A stretch of DNA of 64,000 bases from Candidatus Vecturithrix granuli (GCA_000739535.1 DF820464.1:31572-95571), one strand, 5' to 3'. Positions 50,988 through 60,645 are shown, numbered from the stretch's first letter. The notes: generated by a model from the letters alone, not told the origin. A program made the numbers and translations.

Positions 50988-51731
50988 TTAGTCTTGCTCA
51001 ACATACACACAATCCTCTGCGACATCAACAATACGGATTTGCGTGCCGACCGGAAAATTGTCCTGCGGATTTTTGGCACGCGCAAACCGTTCGGCATACG
51101 TCCCTTCCAGGCGAATACGAACTTTACCTAATTGTCCGTTTTTGATCGAAACTGTAACCACCCCCTGTTCCATAATCAAATCTTCCTCTTTCAACTGCGA
51201 ATCCAATTCGCTGCGCTGGATACGGCGTAACAGGCGTCCTCCGACACATGTAATTATGCCGACCGGGATGCTCCAGGCCAGACTGTTCGCCGGACTGCGT
51301 CCGGTTGCCAGGGCGACTAATCCAACCGGGCCAAAACCCACGGAAAAATGTACCAGACTACGGGCGGTTGAAAGGACTTGAAGCAGGAAATAGCGTTCTT
51401 GATACTGTTCATGTGACGCGACCGAACCTCTTTCGCCGTGTTCATCGCCATGATGCTCGCCATGACCATGCTCGCCATGAACACCTGTATCCATATCCCC
51501 GTGATCAGCGGCATCGTGACCAGCATCGCTGCCATGATCCCCATGAACGCCGGCGTCCATATCCCCATGATCAGCAGCGTCATGGCCAGCATCACTATCA
51601 TGGCCTGCGTCGCCATCATCGCCCTGATCGCCTTCATGAAAGAGATCGCCTAAAATACCAAGCATGTCAATAATGGTCACGCCCACTCCAAAGATGGCGC
51701 AGGCAATGTAGAACGAAAGTAACGTATTCAT
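50988..51731 (-). CDS. NfeD-like membrane protein with His/Asp-rich repeat loop
   Basis: 247 residues. N-terminal membrane helix (about 5-25), then an 80-residue loop dominated by His, Asp and Gly (two near-identical units SDAGHDAADHGDMDAGVHG), then two or three helices (about 115-175) and a C-terminal OB-fold region (LIMEQGVVTVSIKNGQLGKVRI) as in NfeD proteins that pair with SPFH partners. The loop looks able to bind divalent metals. It is the first gene of the operon with two SPFH genes; NfeD-SPFH pairing is a known arrangement. Confidence 0.75.
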   Translation of the reverse strand: MNTLLSFYIACAIFGVGVTIIDMLGILGDLFHEGDQGDDGDAGHDSDAGHDAADHGDMDAGVHGDHGSDAGHDAADHGDMDTGVHGEHGHGEHHGDEHGERGSVASHEQYQERYFLLQVLSTARSLVHFSVGFGPVGLVALATGRSPANSLAWSIPVGIITCVGGRLLRRIQRSELDSQLKEEDLIMEQGVVTVSIKNGQLGKVRIRLEGTYAERFARAKNPQDNFPVGTQIRIVDVAEDCVYVEQD

Positions 51732-51777
51732 GAATTTTTGATTGGCGTCATTCAGAGAACAACCCTGTTAGTCTTCG

Positions 51778-51854
51778 TAAATCACAAACTCTCCGTTTTT
51801 CACCTGGAGTAACAGATATTGTTTTTGAATGTCACCATATTCGGGAAAAATCAC
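51778..51854 (-). pseudogene. Possible gene fragment cut by a family A repeat
   Basis: The frame from GTG 51854 to TAA 51778 encodes 25 residues (IFPEYGDIQKQYLLL, then QVKNGEFVIYED) of clearly coding character. Upstream the same frame runs straight into family A copy 3 and a stop. The strand-loop-strand ending in YED looks like the C-terminus of a small soluble protein whose front end is lost. Family unknown. Confidence 0.4.
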
Positions 51855-51865
51855 ATCTTGGTGTA

Positions 51866-51925
51866 CCGCGAAACTCCAGTTTCGCGGCGGTCAACAATGC
51901 GCGAAACTGGAGTTTCGCGCTACAT
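51866..51925. repeat. Family A palindromic repeat, copy 3
   Basis: CCGCGAAACTCCAGTTTCGC and GCGAAACTGGAGTTTCGCGC around GGCGGTCAACAATGC. Slightly shorter than copies 1 and 2, otherwise the same family. Confidence 0.8.
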
Positions 51926-52014
51926 TTTCAGAGGAGAATAAACAGGATACATAAAGATGTCAACGTTTTTTTCAAGAGAGCATGAAGAAACTTGCCCATA
52001 ATTGAAACCGGTAA

Positions 52015-54867
52015 TCACAAAGTACTGGCCGGGGGAAGACATGTTTTGAGGTATCTGCCTGTATAAGATCTGGCATTGCGGATGATTGTTTCAGGCGTAC
52101 CGCAGGCAATCACCTCGCCCCCTTTGTCCCCGCCTTCGGGACCGAGATCGATAATATAATCGGCGCATTTGATCACATCCAGATTGTGCTCAATGACGAG
52201 CAGGGAATTGTCGCGCTCCAGGAGTTGGATAAAACAGGTCAAGAGTTTGGCAATATCATCAAAGTGCAGACCGGTCGTGGGCTCATCAAACAGATAGAGC
52301 ACATGTTTTTTGCGGGTATCGGTAAGGTGCGCCGCGAGTTTGACGCGTTGAGCTTCTCCGCCCGAAAGCGTCGTTGCTGGCTGTCCTAAACGCAGATAAC
52401 CCAGGCCGACATCTTGCAAGACTTTCAATTTTTTCGCAATGGCGCGCTGATCGATAAAAAAGCGCAACGCTTCATCTACTGTCAGATTCAGGACATCGTG
52501 AATAGTGTGATTGCGATATTTGACATCCAACACTGCGGGTTTATAGCGCGTCCCCTGACAGGCTTCACAGGTCAGATACAGGTCTGCCAGAAACTGCATT
52601 TCCACCTCAATCTGGCCATTGCCTTCGCACACCTCACAGCGTCCGCCTGCGACATTAAAGGAAAAGGTGCCGGCCGTATAACCTCGTTCACGGGCGACGC
52701 GCATGGAGGCAAAGAGTTTGCGGATGTCATCAAACACTTTGAGGTAAGTCGCCGGATTGGAACGCGGCGTGCGGCCAATCGGAGATTGATCCACCATAAC
52801 CACATCTAAAAGATGCTCTTTACCCAAAAGACGGCTATACCCCTGCCCTTCTCGCCGTTCATCCTTCAAGGCTTTATACAACACATCTTCAACCAGCGTG
52901 CTTTTCCCGGAACCGGACACGCCGGTCACGCACACAAACACTCCCAGGGGAATGCGCACGTCAATCTGTTTTAAATTATGTTCCGAGGCCCCATATAATT
53001 CGAGCCATTTATCTGACGACATCCTGCGAGATTCGGGCAATGGGACGGATTTTTCTCCCATAAGATATTGGCGCGTCAAAGAATGACGACCGTCGGAAGA
53101 AAGAGGAATTTGTTCCAATAACGCGTGGGTTGTTCCGGAAAACACCACATTTCCTCCATGTTCTCCGGCCTGCGGCCCCAGATCAATAACGTAATCGCTC
53201 TTTCTAATCATCTCAGCGTCATGTTCGACCACGACAATGGTATTGCCCTTATCCCGCAAGGCTTTCAGGATGTGAATTAATTTGGCGTTATCCCTGGGGT
53301 GCAGGCCGATGCTTGGCTCATCGAGTACATAGAGCGAACTGACCAGTGAAGTTCCAAGCGAGGTCGCCAGATGAATACGCTGGGCTTCACCGCCGCTCAG
53401 CGTGCGGGAAAGTCGGTTGATCGTCAGATAATCCAGGCCAACATCCAGCAAATACTGTAAACGCGCTTGAATTTCTTCGAGCACTTTTTTGACAATATTG
53501 CGTTCAAAGTCAGTCAATTCCAGGGTTCCAAAGAATACGACGGCCTCCGCAATGGTCATACACGCAATATCATGGATCGTGCGTCCTCCGACGCGCACCA
53601 GGTTTGCCATTGTATTAAGACGAGAGCCATGGCACACGGGGCAGGGGGTATAACCCCGAAATTTGCTCAGGAACACACGCACGTGCATTTTATATTTTTT
53701 TTCTTCTAAATAATTGAAAAACGGGAACAGTCCGATAAATTCTGCATTGCCTTCGATAATCAGAGCAAGTTGTTCATGGGAAAGCTGTTCGATAGGAGTA
53801 TCGAGCGTAAAGCCGTAATGCGGCGCAATCCGGGCGAGTTGCTGCACAATTCCCTGGCTTTTCGGCGTATTCCACGGCAGAATCGCGCCTTCCCGGATGC
53901 TTTTCTTCCAATTGGGAATAATCAGATTCAAATCCCAGGACATCTTGTCACCAAAACCATGACATTCCGGGCATGCGCCATAAGGATTATTAAAGGAAAA
54001 CAGTTGGGGTTCCGGTTCGATGTATTCAATACCGCACTGGAGACATTCAAATTTGCGACTGAATTTGTGCAGGCGAGAGGCACGAGCGGGTTGCTCAGCC
54101 GCAGAATGAAGCAGAGTCGGCTCTATAGTCCAGATCGCCAGTTGCCCATCTCCTTCCTGATAGGCAGTCTCCAGAGCGTCTGCAATCCGCTGACGAAGCT
54201 CGGCCTTGAATGCCAGACGGTCAACAATGACATACACCTGCTTTTCATCGGTAAAATGGAAATGCTCTTCTTCCAGAGAGACAATTTCTTCCTCAAGCAG
54301 CACTCGCAAAAACCCTTTCCGAATCAGAAGATCTTTTAAACGTTCCAATTCTGCGCCATGGTCGCTGATATGCCATTCCTGGTGTTCAAGCGCGTATTTT
54401 CCGGCCAGGGGAAAGGCGATCAGAAATTTTGTTCCTTCTGGCAGGCAAGAAATCCGTTCCAGAATGGACTCAATCGAATCTTTTTGTACAAGTCGGCCGC
54501 ATTGGCGGCAATAGGTTTTGCCCACCCGCGCAAATAACAGACGCAGATAATCATAAATCTCAGTGGTCGTGCCAATGGTTGAACGGGCGTTACGTACCTG
54601 ATTTTTCTGTTCAATGGCAATGGCCGGACAGATGCCTTGAATACTCTCGACGTCGGGTTTGTCCATGCGTTCCAGGAACTGGCGGGCATACGCTGAGAGT
54701 GATTCCACATAGCGCCGCTGCCCTTCGGCGTATAGTGTATCAAAGGCCAGACTGGATTTTCCTGAACCGCTGACGCCCGTAATCACTACAAGCTGATTAT
54801 GCGGGATGTCAACATCAATGTTTCTCAGGTTATGTACTTTCGCCCCTCGAATTTGGATCGCTTGCAT
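52015..54867 (-). CDS. uvrA: Excinuclease ABC subunit A
   Basis: About 950 residues. Two ABC ATPase halves: Walker A GVSGSGKSSLAFDTLYAEG and GVSGSGKSTLVEDVLYK; signatures TLSGGEAQRIHLATSLG and TLSGGEAQRVKLAAHLTDT; the zinc-finger segment around CRQCGRLVQK; and the second zinc finger CEVCEGNGQIEVEMQFLADLY. It recognises bulky DNA lesions and loads UvrB. The start at 54867 (MQAIQIRGAKVHNLRNI) matches the family; a longer frame to 54945 is less likely. uvrB is not in the window. Confidence 0.95.
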   Translation of the reverse strand: MQAIQIRGAKVHNLRNIDVDIPHNQLVVITGVSGSGKSSLAFDTLYAEGQRRYVESLSAYARQFLERMDKPDVESIQGICPAIAIEQKNQVRNARSTIGTTTEIYDYLRLLFARVGKTYCRQCGRLVQKDSIESILERISCLPEGTKFLIAFPLAGKYALEHQEWHISDHGAELERLKDLLIRKGFLRVLLEEEIVSLEEEHFHFTDEKQVYVIVDRLAFKAELRQRIADALETAYQEGDGQLAIWTIEPTLLHSAAEQPARASRLHKFSRKFECLQCGIEYIEPEPQLFSFNNPYGACPECHGFGDKMSWDLNLIIPNWKKSIREGAILPWNTPKSQGIVQQLARIAPHYGFTLDTPIEQLSHEQLALIIEGNAEFIGLFPFFNYLEEKKYKMHVRVFLSKFRGYTPCPVCHGSRLNTMANLVRVGGRTIHDIACMTIAEAVVFFGTLELTDFERNIVKKVLEEIQARLQYLLDVGLDYLTINRLSRTLSGGEAQRIHLATSLGTSLVSSLYVLDEPSIGLHPRDNAKLIHILKALRDKGNTIVVVEHDAEMIRKSDYVIDLGPQAGEHGGNVVFSGTTHALLEQIPLSSDGRHSLTRQYLMGEKSVPLPESRRMSSDKWLELYGASEHNLKQIDVRIPLGVFVCVTGVSGSGKSTLVEDVLYKALKDERREGQGYSRLLGKEHLLDVVMVDQSPIGRTPRSNPATYLKVFDDIRKLFASMRVARERGYTAGTFSFNVAGGRCEVCEGNGQIEVEMQFLADLYLTCEACQGTRYKPAVLDVKYRNHTIHDVLNLTVDEALRFFIDQRAIAKKLKVLQDVGLGYLRLGQPATTLSGGEAQRVKLAAHLTDTRKKHVLYLFDEPTTGLHFDDIAKLLTCFIQLLERDNSLLVIEHNLDVIKCADYIIDLGPEGGDKGGEVIACGTPETIIRNARSYTGRYLKTCLPPASTL

Positions 54868-55105
54868 CATACATATTGTTGTTTCGGGAATTTGTTCCTC
54901 ATTCACGACACAACGCAAATCAGAAAATTTTTGCGTGATCTTCACTCTTCATAGTTACTTAAAACCTTATTCATTAAAGGCTATTGCTGTCAAATGAAAA
55001 AATGTCGTCCTTTCAATCTCGGGTGAATTTGGTTTCATTGAAAATTTTACGACATCACTTTTTTTCTTGCCATAACATAAAAGCGACACAAAAATAATAC
55101 ATACC

Positions 55106-55138
55106 AGACATCCGAAGTCTGCCAGACTCCGGACGTCT
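55106..55138. repeat. Inverted repeat upstream of the kinase operon
   Basis: AGACATCCGAAGTCT and AGACTCCGGACGTCT pair at 13 of 15 positions around GCC, 18 bases before the kinase start. Possibly another dispersed palindrome type or a leader hairpin. Confidence 0.5.
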
Positions 55139-55156
55139 CATAACCCGGGAAACGCC

Positions 55157-57505
55157 ATGTCAGATTCAGCTATGTTCACCATTCTGCTTGTTGATGATAA
55201 TCAACATAATTTATTTAACTTACGAACGTTATTAGAAAGTTCGTTAAGCACCAATATCCTTGAAGCAAAATCCGGATCGGCTGCGCTGGAATTGGTTTTG
55301 CACCATCGCATTGACCTTATTCTGCTCGACATTCAGATGCCGGAAATGGATGGATTTGAAGTGGCCAGAATCATTCGCAGTCATAATCGCTATCGGGATA
55401 TTCCGATTATTTTTCTGACAGCGGTCTATAAATCAGGGGAATTTCGGCAAAAAGGTCTGGAAGACGGAGCCATTGATTATTTAACCAAACCGATTGACGA
55501 TCTGATTCTGGTCAACCGGGTCAAAGCCTATCTCCGGCTGCTGGAAAATGAGCGCGCGCTCAATATCGAATTGGCTCGCACCAACACCCGGCTTCAGGAC
55601 GAAATTGAGGAACGCCGGCGAGTTGAGACAGAATTGGCAGCGGCAAATCAGCGATTGCAAGAGGAGATCTCCCGGCACAAACATACAGAATATGCGTTAC
55701 GCGAAAGTCAGGAAATGTTTTTCCAACTTGCAGATAGTGTGCATGAAGTCTTCTTTGTCGTTGATATCCAGGAGCGAAAGGTGATTTATATTAGTCAGGC
55801 TTATGACGCAATCTGGGGACAGCCAGGCCAACAATTACACGAAGATATTTCTTCCTGGCTGGAGAGCGTACATCCCGATGATCGCGCGCATCTTGTCGAA
55901 GCCATTCACAAGCAGCTTACCGAACAAGGAGAGTTAAACGAAGAGTATCGTATTCTCCGTCCCTATGGCGATCCGCGCTGGATTCGGACGCGGGCCTTTC
56001 CGGTGTTTAACGATCAGGGACAATTCTATCGTATCGTCGGCATGGCTGAAGACATCACAAACCGTAAGCTGGCTGATGAAGCGATCCGAGAGTCTGAAGC
56101 CAATATCCGCGGCATCCTGAATAACAACTTACTGGTGTTTATCCTTCTCGATCTCCAATTTCACATACGAACATTCAATACAATGGCTTATGAGTTTGCC
56201 TTAACATTTTTTGGGAAAACTATGCGTGAAGACGTCATGATCTATGACTACATTTCCGAATCGGATCATGAAGTATTCGCTCATGAATTTGAACTGGTAT
56301 TGCAAGGAGGTACCGTGATTGTTGATCGGATGGTGGAAAATCTTCTGGGGCTGCGGCGATTCTTTCAGTTTAATCTGGTTCCGGTTGCAACTGAAGAAGG
56401 CGAAGTGATCGGTATTTGCCTGACCGCTTTGGATATTACGGAACGCAAGCAGGCAGAAATTGAGTTACAACGAGCCAAAGAGGCGGCTGAATTGGCAAAT
56501 CAGGTCAAAAGCACCTTTCTTGCGAATATGACTCATGAACTTCGCACCCCTCTGAACGGTATTCTTGGCTACACCCAAATCCTCCAGGCTGATGAAAGCT
56601 TAACAGAAGGGCAACATGAAGCTATTCAGGTCATTCATCACAGCGGGGAACATTTGTTACTCATGATCAATGAAATTTTAGATTTTTCAAAAATTGAAGC
56701 CCAAAAGATGGAACTAGAACCTTCATTTTTCCATCTCCTGCAATTTTTGGACAATCTGATTGATATGGTGCGTTTCCGGGCAGAGCAAAAAAAATTAACG
56801 TTTCAGGATGAGATTGCTGATGAGCTGCCATTCGAGATTTTTGGGGATGAAAAACGTCTGCGCCAGGTGTTGCTCAATTTGTTAAGCAATGCGATTAAGT
56901 TCACCTATCAAGGAAAGATCAGATTACGAGTGACAATTGTTCAGGTAGAAGAATACAGGAAGACAGTGACGCTTCGTTTTGAAGTGATTGATGAAGGCAT
57001 TGGCATTCCTCCTGAAAAAATGCAAGAAATCTTCTTGCCATTTTATCAAATAAAGGATACACGGATACAAACAGATGGAACAGGATTAGGCCTCTCCATC
57101 AGCCAAAAGCTTGTACACCTGATGGGGAGTGAATTACAGGTACAGAGCCGGGTCAACCAGGGAAGTACATTTTGGTTTGACGCCACATTCTCATACGCTG
57201 ACATGCAAAAAACAGACGTAAGAGCATATAAGTCAGAACGTCGGACTAAGGCGAACAGTAAAGATGCCCATCCGCAGATACTGCCCTCCCTCTCCTTCGA
57301 GTGCCCTCCTCGTGAGATTCTTGATGTCTTGTATCAATTAGCCATGATGGGCGATATTTCTCGCCTTGACACACAAGTCAACGATTTGAAGGTTTCGCAT
57401 CCGATATTCCGACCGTTTGCTCAATATATCTCACGATTTATCAAAGAGTTTATGATTGATGAATTACAAGAATTTCTCAGAAACATAAGGGAGGGAGAAC
57501 AGTGA
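55157..57505 (+). CDS. REC-PAS-PAS-HisKA-HATPase sensor kinase
   Basis: 782 residues, soluble. Receiver with Asp58 (ILLDIQMPEMDGFEV), coiled coil (about 130-185), PAS1 (FFQLADSVHEVFFVVDIQERK, with PAC end GMAEDITNRKLADEAI), PAS2 (NNNLLVFILLDLQFHIRTFN), HisKA His460 in NMTHELRTPLNGIL and HATPase with GTGLGLSISQKLVHL. A helical tail CPPREILDVLYQLAMMGDIS follows, like that of the kinase at 28759. The GTG of the diguanylate cyclase overlaps its TGA (GTGA, 57502-57505), so the two are translated together. Confidence 0.93.
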   Translation: MSDSAMFTILLVDDNQHNLFNLRTLLESSLSTNILEAKSGSAALELVLHHRIDLILLDIQMPEMDGFEVARIIRSHNRYRDIPIIFLTAVYKSGEFRQKGLEDGAIDYLTKPIDDLILVNRVKAYLRLLENERALNIELARTNTRLQDEIEERRRVETELAAANQRLQEEISRHKHTEYALRESQEMFFQLADSVHEVFFVVDIQERKVIYISQAYDAIWGQPGQQLHEDISSWLESVHPDDRAHLVEAIHKQLTEQGELNEEYRILRPYGDPRWIRTRAFPVFNDQGQFYRIVGMAEDITNRKLADEAIRESEANIRGILNNNLLVFILLDLQFHIRTFNTMAYEFALTFFGKTMREDVMIYDYISESDHEVFAHEFELVLQGGTVIVDRMVENLLGLRRFFQFNLVPVATEEGEVIGICLTALDITERKQAEIELQRAKEAAELANQVKSTFLANMTHELRTPLNGILGYTQILQADESLTEGQHEAIQVIHHSGEHLLLMINEILDFSKIEAQKMELEPSFFHLLQFLDNLIDMVRFRAEQKKLTFQDEIADELPFEIFGDEKRLRQVLLNLLSNAIKFTYQGKIRLRVTIVQVEEYRKTVTLRFEVIDEGIGIPPEKMQEIFLPFYQIKDTRIQTDGTGLGLSISQKLVHLMGSELQVQSRVNQGSTFWFDATFSYADMQKTDVRAYKSERRTKANSKDAHPQILPSLSFECPPREILDVLYQLAMMGDISRLDTQVNDLKVSHPIFRPFAQYISRFIKEFMIDELQEFLRNIREGEQ

Positions 57506-58494
57506 ATCCTGAGATGAAGAGGGAGGATGATGTTACGATTCTGGTCGTTGATGACCACCCGATGAATTTGCGGGTTTTATTGGATTCTTTACAGGAGGAA
57601 GGGTTTCGGATTTTGATCGCGCGTAATGGGGAAGGCGCGCTGCGTCAGGCCACGCTTGCACTGCCAGATATTATTCTTCTGGACGTGATGATGCCTCCCG
57701 GTATTGATGGCTTTGAAACTTGCCGCCGTTTAAAACAGCAAGATGCGACAAAGGATATTCCGGTGATTTTTATGACCGCCCTATCCGACACGATCAACAA
57801 GGTGACAGGGTTTGAAGTCGGCGGAGTGGATTACGTCACGAAGCCCTTTGATCGCGCAGAACTCCTGGCTCGGGTCAAAGCGCATTTAGCATTGCAACGT
57901 TACCAGCGAGAGTTGGCAATCACGAATCAAAAATTACGGCAAATGAACGAAGCGCTGTTGGAATCGCAAAAGCAATTGGAAATTGCTGCCCGGACAGATC
58001 CTCTGACTCATCTTTCAAACCGGCGCGATATGATTGAAAAAATTGAAATGGAAAAAGTGCGCATAAAACGCCATCACAAACCGTTTACCTTAATTTTGTG
58101 CGATATTGACAATTTTAAAATGTTTAATGATACCTTTGGTCATGATTGCGGCGATTTCATTCTGGTTTCCATTGCCAATATGATGCGTGCGATGATTCGT
58201 GAACAAGATCAATTGGCTCGCTGGGGCGGAGAAGAATTTCTGTTTTTGCTTCCGGAAACAAATCTGAAAAGCGGCGCAATTGTGGCAGAAAAAATTCGTA
58301 AAGCCATTGCAGATTATCATTTCGAATACAAAACCCATGTTCTGTCAGTCACGATGACGTTCGGCGTAAGCATCTGCCAAACTCATACGATTGATATTGA
58401 TGACTGCATTAAACAGGCCGATCGTGCGTTATATAACGGGAAGCACGCCGGAAAAAACCTTGTTTTCCAGACAAAACAGGCAGCAGTGGATTGA
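57502..58494 (+). CDS. Response regulator with GGDEF domain (diguanylate cyclase)
   Basis: 330 residues. Receiver (Asp61 in IILLDVMMPPGIDGFE, YVTKPF lysine), a coiled-coil linker (about 130-163) and a GGDEF domain from about 164: DPLTHLSNRRDM, FTLILCDIDNFKMFNDTFGHDCGD, active-site RWGGEEFLFLLPE (242-246 = GGEEF). The inhibitory-site motif RxxD (233-236) stands exactly five residues before GGEEF, as in product-inhibited enzymes. It should make c-di-GMP when phosphorylated, probably by the upstream kinase. GTG start coupled to the kinase stop. Confidence 0.95.
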   Translation: MNPEMKREDDVTILVVDDHPMNLRVLLDSLQEEGFRILIARNGEGALRQATLALPDIILLDVMMPPGIDGFETCRRLKQQDATKDIPVIFMTALSDTINKVTGFEVGGVDYVTKPFDRAELLARVKAHLALQRYQRELAITNQKLRQMNEALLESQKQLEIAARTDPLTHLSNRRDMIEKIEMEKVRIKRHHKPFTLILCDIDNFKMFNDTFGHDCGDFILVSIANMMRAMIREQDQLARWGGEEFLFLLPETNLKSGAIVAEKIRKAIADYHFEYKTHVLSVTMTFGVSICQTHTIDIDDCIKQADRALYNGKHAGKNLVFQTKQAAVD

Positions 58495-58575
58495 AAGAAC
58501 AATGGATTTTCAGGTGAACTCACTCACAATTGGTTGTTGTCTTCTGGAAGGAAATGAAATAACTCATAAAAAAAG

Positions 58576-60531
58576 ATGAAATCCGTGTTATTAAGAACTA
58601 CTATTTCCCTCCTCCTGGGATTTGGGATCACATTTCTCGTGTTTCCGCAACAGAAAAACGTACTCGATCCTGTTCGTGCAGAGTATGCTGAAACTTTTTT
58701 GACATTCGATAAACATGCCGAAGAACTATACCGTCAATACGGCCCTGCGGCTTTAACGTTTCTTCAAACCTTTCAGATTGAAGCACTGCGGATATTCTCT
58801 CAATATGGCAGCAGTGTACAGCAGTTGCAACCATACCTGTCTCTTGAGACCATTTTTTCGCTGTTTCAGCAGCATGACGCGCAGCTTGAACAGGTTCTGA
58901 CAGTGTTTCACCCCAGGATAATTGCAGATGTCTATACCCGGTTTGGAAATGATGGACTGAAATATCTGCTTGATGAGCCCGAAATCTATTTTTTGTTGCA
59001 GCAATACGGCGAACGCCTGATCAGCCTTGCGAATGCAAAGGGTCCGATTGTGTTCACGCTGGTCAAAAAACATGAACCAGAGTTTCTCGAACTCTATTAT
59101 GATGATGCCTTGTTTCAGGCCATGGCGCGCTTTGGCGTGGATGGCCTGCTCGCGCTCAAAGCCTATCGCGGCAAAGCCAGTACCATCTTTGAGATTTTTG
59201 CCGATGACGACCGTTTTGCATCTGTATTGCGAACCTACAGCTATCAACAGGTAATCCCGATTTTATACTATTTTTATCAAAAACCGCAGCAAACAAACAG
59301 CGTTATAGCCGCTATTGCCAATTTCGAAATCTATCGATTGTTTGAGAAACCAGAAGAACAAGAAAGAGATGCGCTGAATGAGCATATTCGCATTGATCAG
59401 GCTAATTGGGCCTTACAGCGCATCTATGAATCCGGCCAGACATTTTTACGTCAGTTTGTCGTAACTGAACAGGGAGATGTCCGACCGCTGCCATTGATGG
59501 CGTTGACCAATCTGGTAGAATCGCTTATTTCCCCAGTCAACCACAACCTGGGCAACAGGCCCGCATCACAAGACATCCAAGCGTGCGAATCCCTCAAAGC
59601 CGCGCTTCAGGTGTTTGGACTCTTGCCTGCCGGAATCGGCATCTCAAATCAGGCGATATGCCTGGCCTTACAGACAGGATTACCCCATGTCAAAACAATC
59701 GAGGGAATGGCAGGATTAATTCAACTCGATGAATACACGGATCTCATGAACCGCTATGGCAACGGCGTTGTGCCCTTTGTCGCTCGCTATGGCCGTCCAG
59801 GGATTGATCTGCTGGAGCAAACCGATGGGGAAATCCTCTATTTCTCGACGCTGTATGGTGAAGAGGTCATGCAATACATTCTACGCTATGGTTCCGATGT
59901 ATTTACACTCATCAAAACCTATGGCGAGCAGATGCTGACAGCGATCCGGGCAACTCACGGCGCGATCATGCCTTATATGTCCAATTATAGCAAAGAGGTG
60001 TTCATCGTCCTCGCGCAACCCCACGGAGCATCGCTGTTCTCTCTCTGCCCGGTTTTCGGCGAAGATCTGTTGGTGTACGCCGCCCGCTACCTCGCTGATT
60101 TTTCGCGCTGCTTGTTGAAATATGGAGCTCTGACAATGAACGCGTTTCGCCGCTACGATCAACGCGCCGCTGACCTTGCTCGCCAATATGGCGATGAAGC
60201 CATTTATTATCTGGGATTACATGGAGATCCGGCGTTACAACTGCTGAACGCAGGTAAGATCGGGTTGGCGTTCCTGGAAGTCCTGCCAGAGGACTTTTTC
60301 CTGACCGAAGGCGAAAAGGCGCCTTCAACGGTTTGGGAAACTACATTGACGCTGCTCAGGCGTCATCCGTCCAGATTTCATCACCTGATCGGCGTGCTTG
60401 GGAACAACCTGCTTTCTCTTCCTCGCGCTTACAGCCAACTCATTTTCTGGACTTTGATGAGTTTTATAGCGCTGCTCATCCTGAAAAGCGGTTATACCCT
60501 GCTCAGGCAGTTTTTTGTGATTGAAGAGTAG
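58576..60531 (+). CDS. Protein built of 11-residue YG repeats, membrane-anchored at both ends
   Basis: 651 residues. N-terminal hydrophobic segment (LLLGFGITFLVFPQQ) and C-terminal membrane helix (about 623-642) ending in RQFFVIEE. In between the protein reads in units of 11 residues of pattern [Y/H/F]-G-x-x-[V/L/A]-hydrophobic-x-hydrophobic-hydrophobic-x-x. The clearest run starts near the MNRYGNGVVPFVARYG stretch (about residue 393) and continues through YGEEVMQYILR, YGSDVFTLIKT, YGEQMLTAIRA and on to YGDEAIYYLGL (about 545). Weaker units fill the first 250 residues, with a non-repetitive insert near 260-380. I know no family of this kind. Third gene of the kinase/GGDEF operon. Confidence 0.75.
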   Translation: MKSVLLRTTISLLLGFGITFLVFPQQKNVLDPVRAEYAETFLTFDKHAEELYRQYGPAALTFLQTFQIEALRIFSQYGSSVQQLQPYLSLETIFSLFQQHDAQLEQVLTVFHPRIIADVYTRFGNDGLKYLLDEPEIYFLLQQYGERLISLANAKGPIVFTLVKKHEPEFLELYYDDALFQAMARFGVDGLLALKAYRGKASTIFEIFADDDRFASVLRTYSYQQVIPILYYFYQKPQQTNSVIAAIANFEIYRLFEKPEEQERDALNEHIRIDQANWALQRIYESGQTFLRQFVVTEQGDVRPLPLMALTNLVESLISPVNHNLGNRPASQDIQACESLKAALQVFGLLPAGIGISNQAICLALQTGLPHVKTIEGMAGLIQLDEYTDLMNRYGNGVVPFVARYGRPGIDLLEQTDGEILYFSTLYGEEVMQYILRYGSDVFTLIKTYGEQMLTAIRATHGAIMPYMSNYSKEVFIVLAQPHGASLFSLCPVFGEDLLVYAARYLADFSRCLLKYGALTMNAFRRYDQRAADLARQYGDEAIYYLGLHGDPALQLLNAGKIGLAFLEVLPEDFFLTEGEKAPSTVWETTLTLLRRHPSRFHHLIGVLGNNLLSLPRAYSQLIFWTLMSFIALLILKSGYTLLRQFFVIEE

Positions 60532-60645
60532 TCACTACAACGGATTTGAGAAATCACCGAATTGGCGGAGAGTAGTCACTACAACGGATTTGAGAAATCA
60601 CCGGATTGACGGAAAAATTCGATATATTCTTCAATCCGTTGTAGT
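60525..60645 (+). repeat. Direct and inverted 44-bp repeats
   Basis: Unit 1 60525-60568 and unit 2 60569-60612 are tandem and differ at two bases; each holds CACTACAACGGATTTGAG. A shortened inverted copy AATCCGTTGTAGT (60633-60645) can fold back on either. Unit 1 begins inside the stop region of the YG-repeat gene. It may act as a terminator between convergent genes. Confidence 0.7.

Noticed and set aside
55000..55060. A further TGT-N11-ACA site upstream of the kinase operon
   Set aside because: TGTCGTAAAATTTTCA on the minus strand resembles the sites at 62.3 kb but lacks the ACA end, and no -24/-12 element follows.
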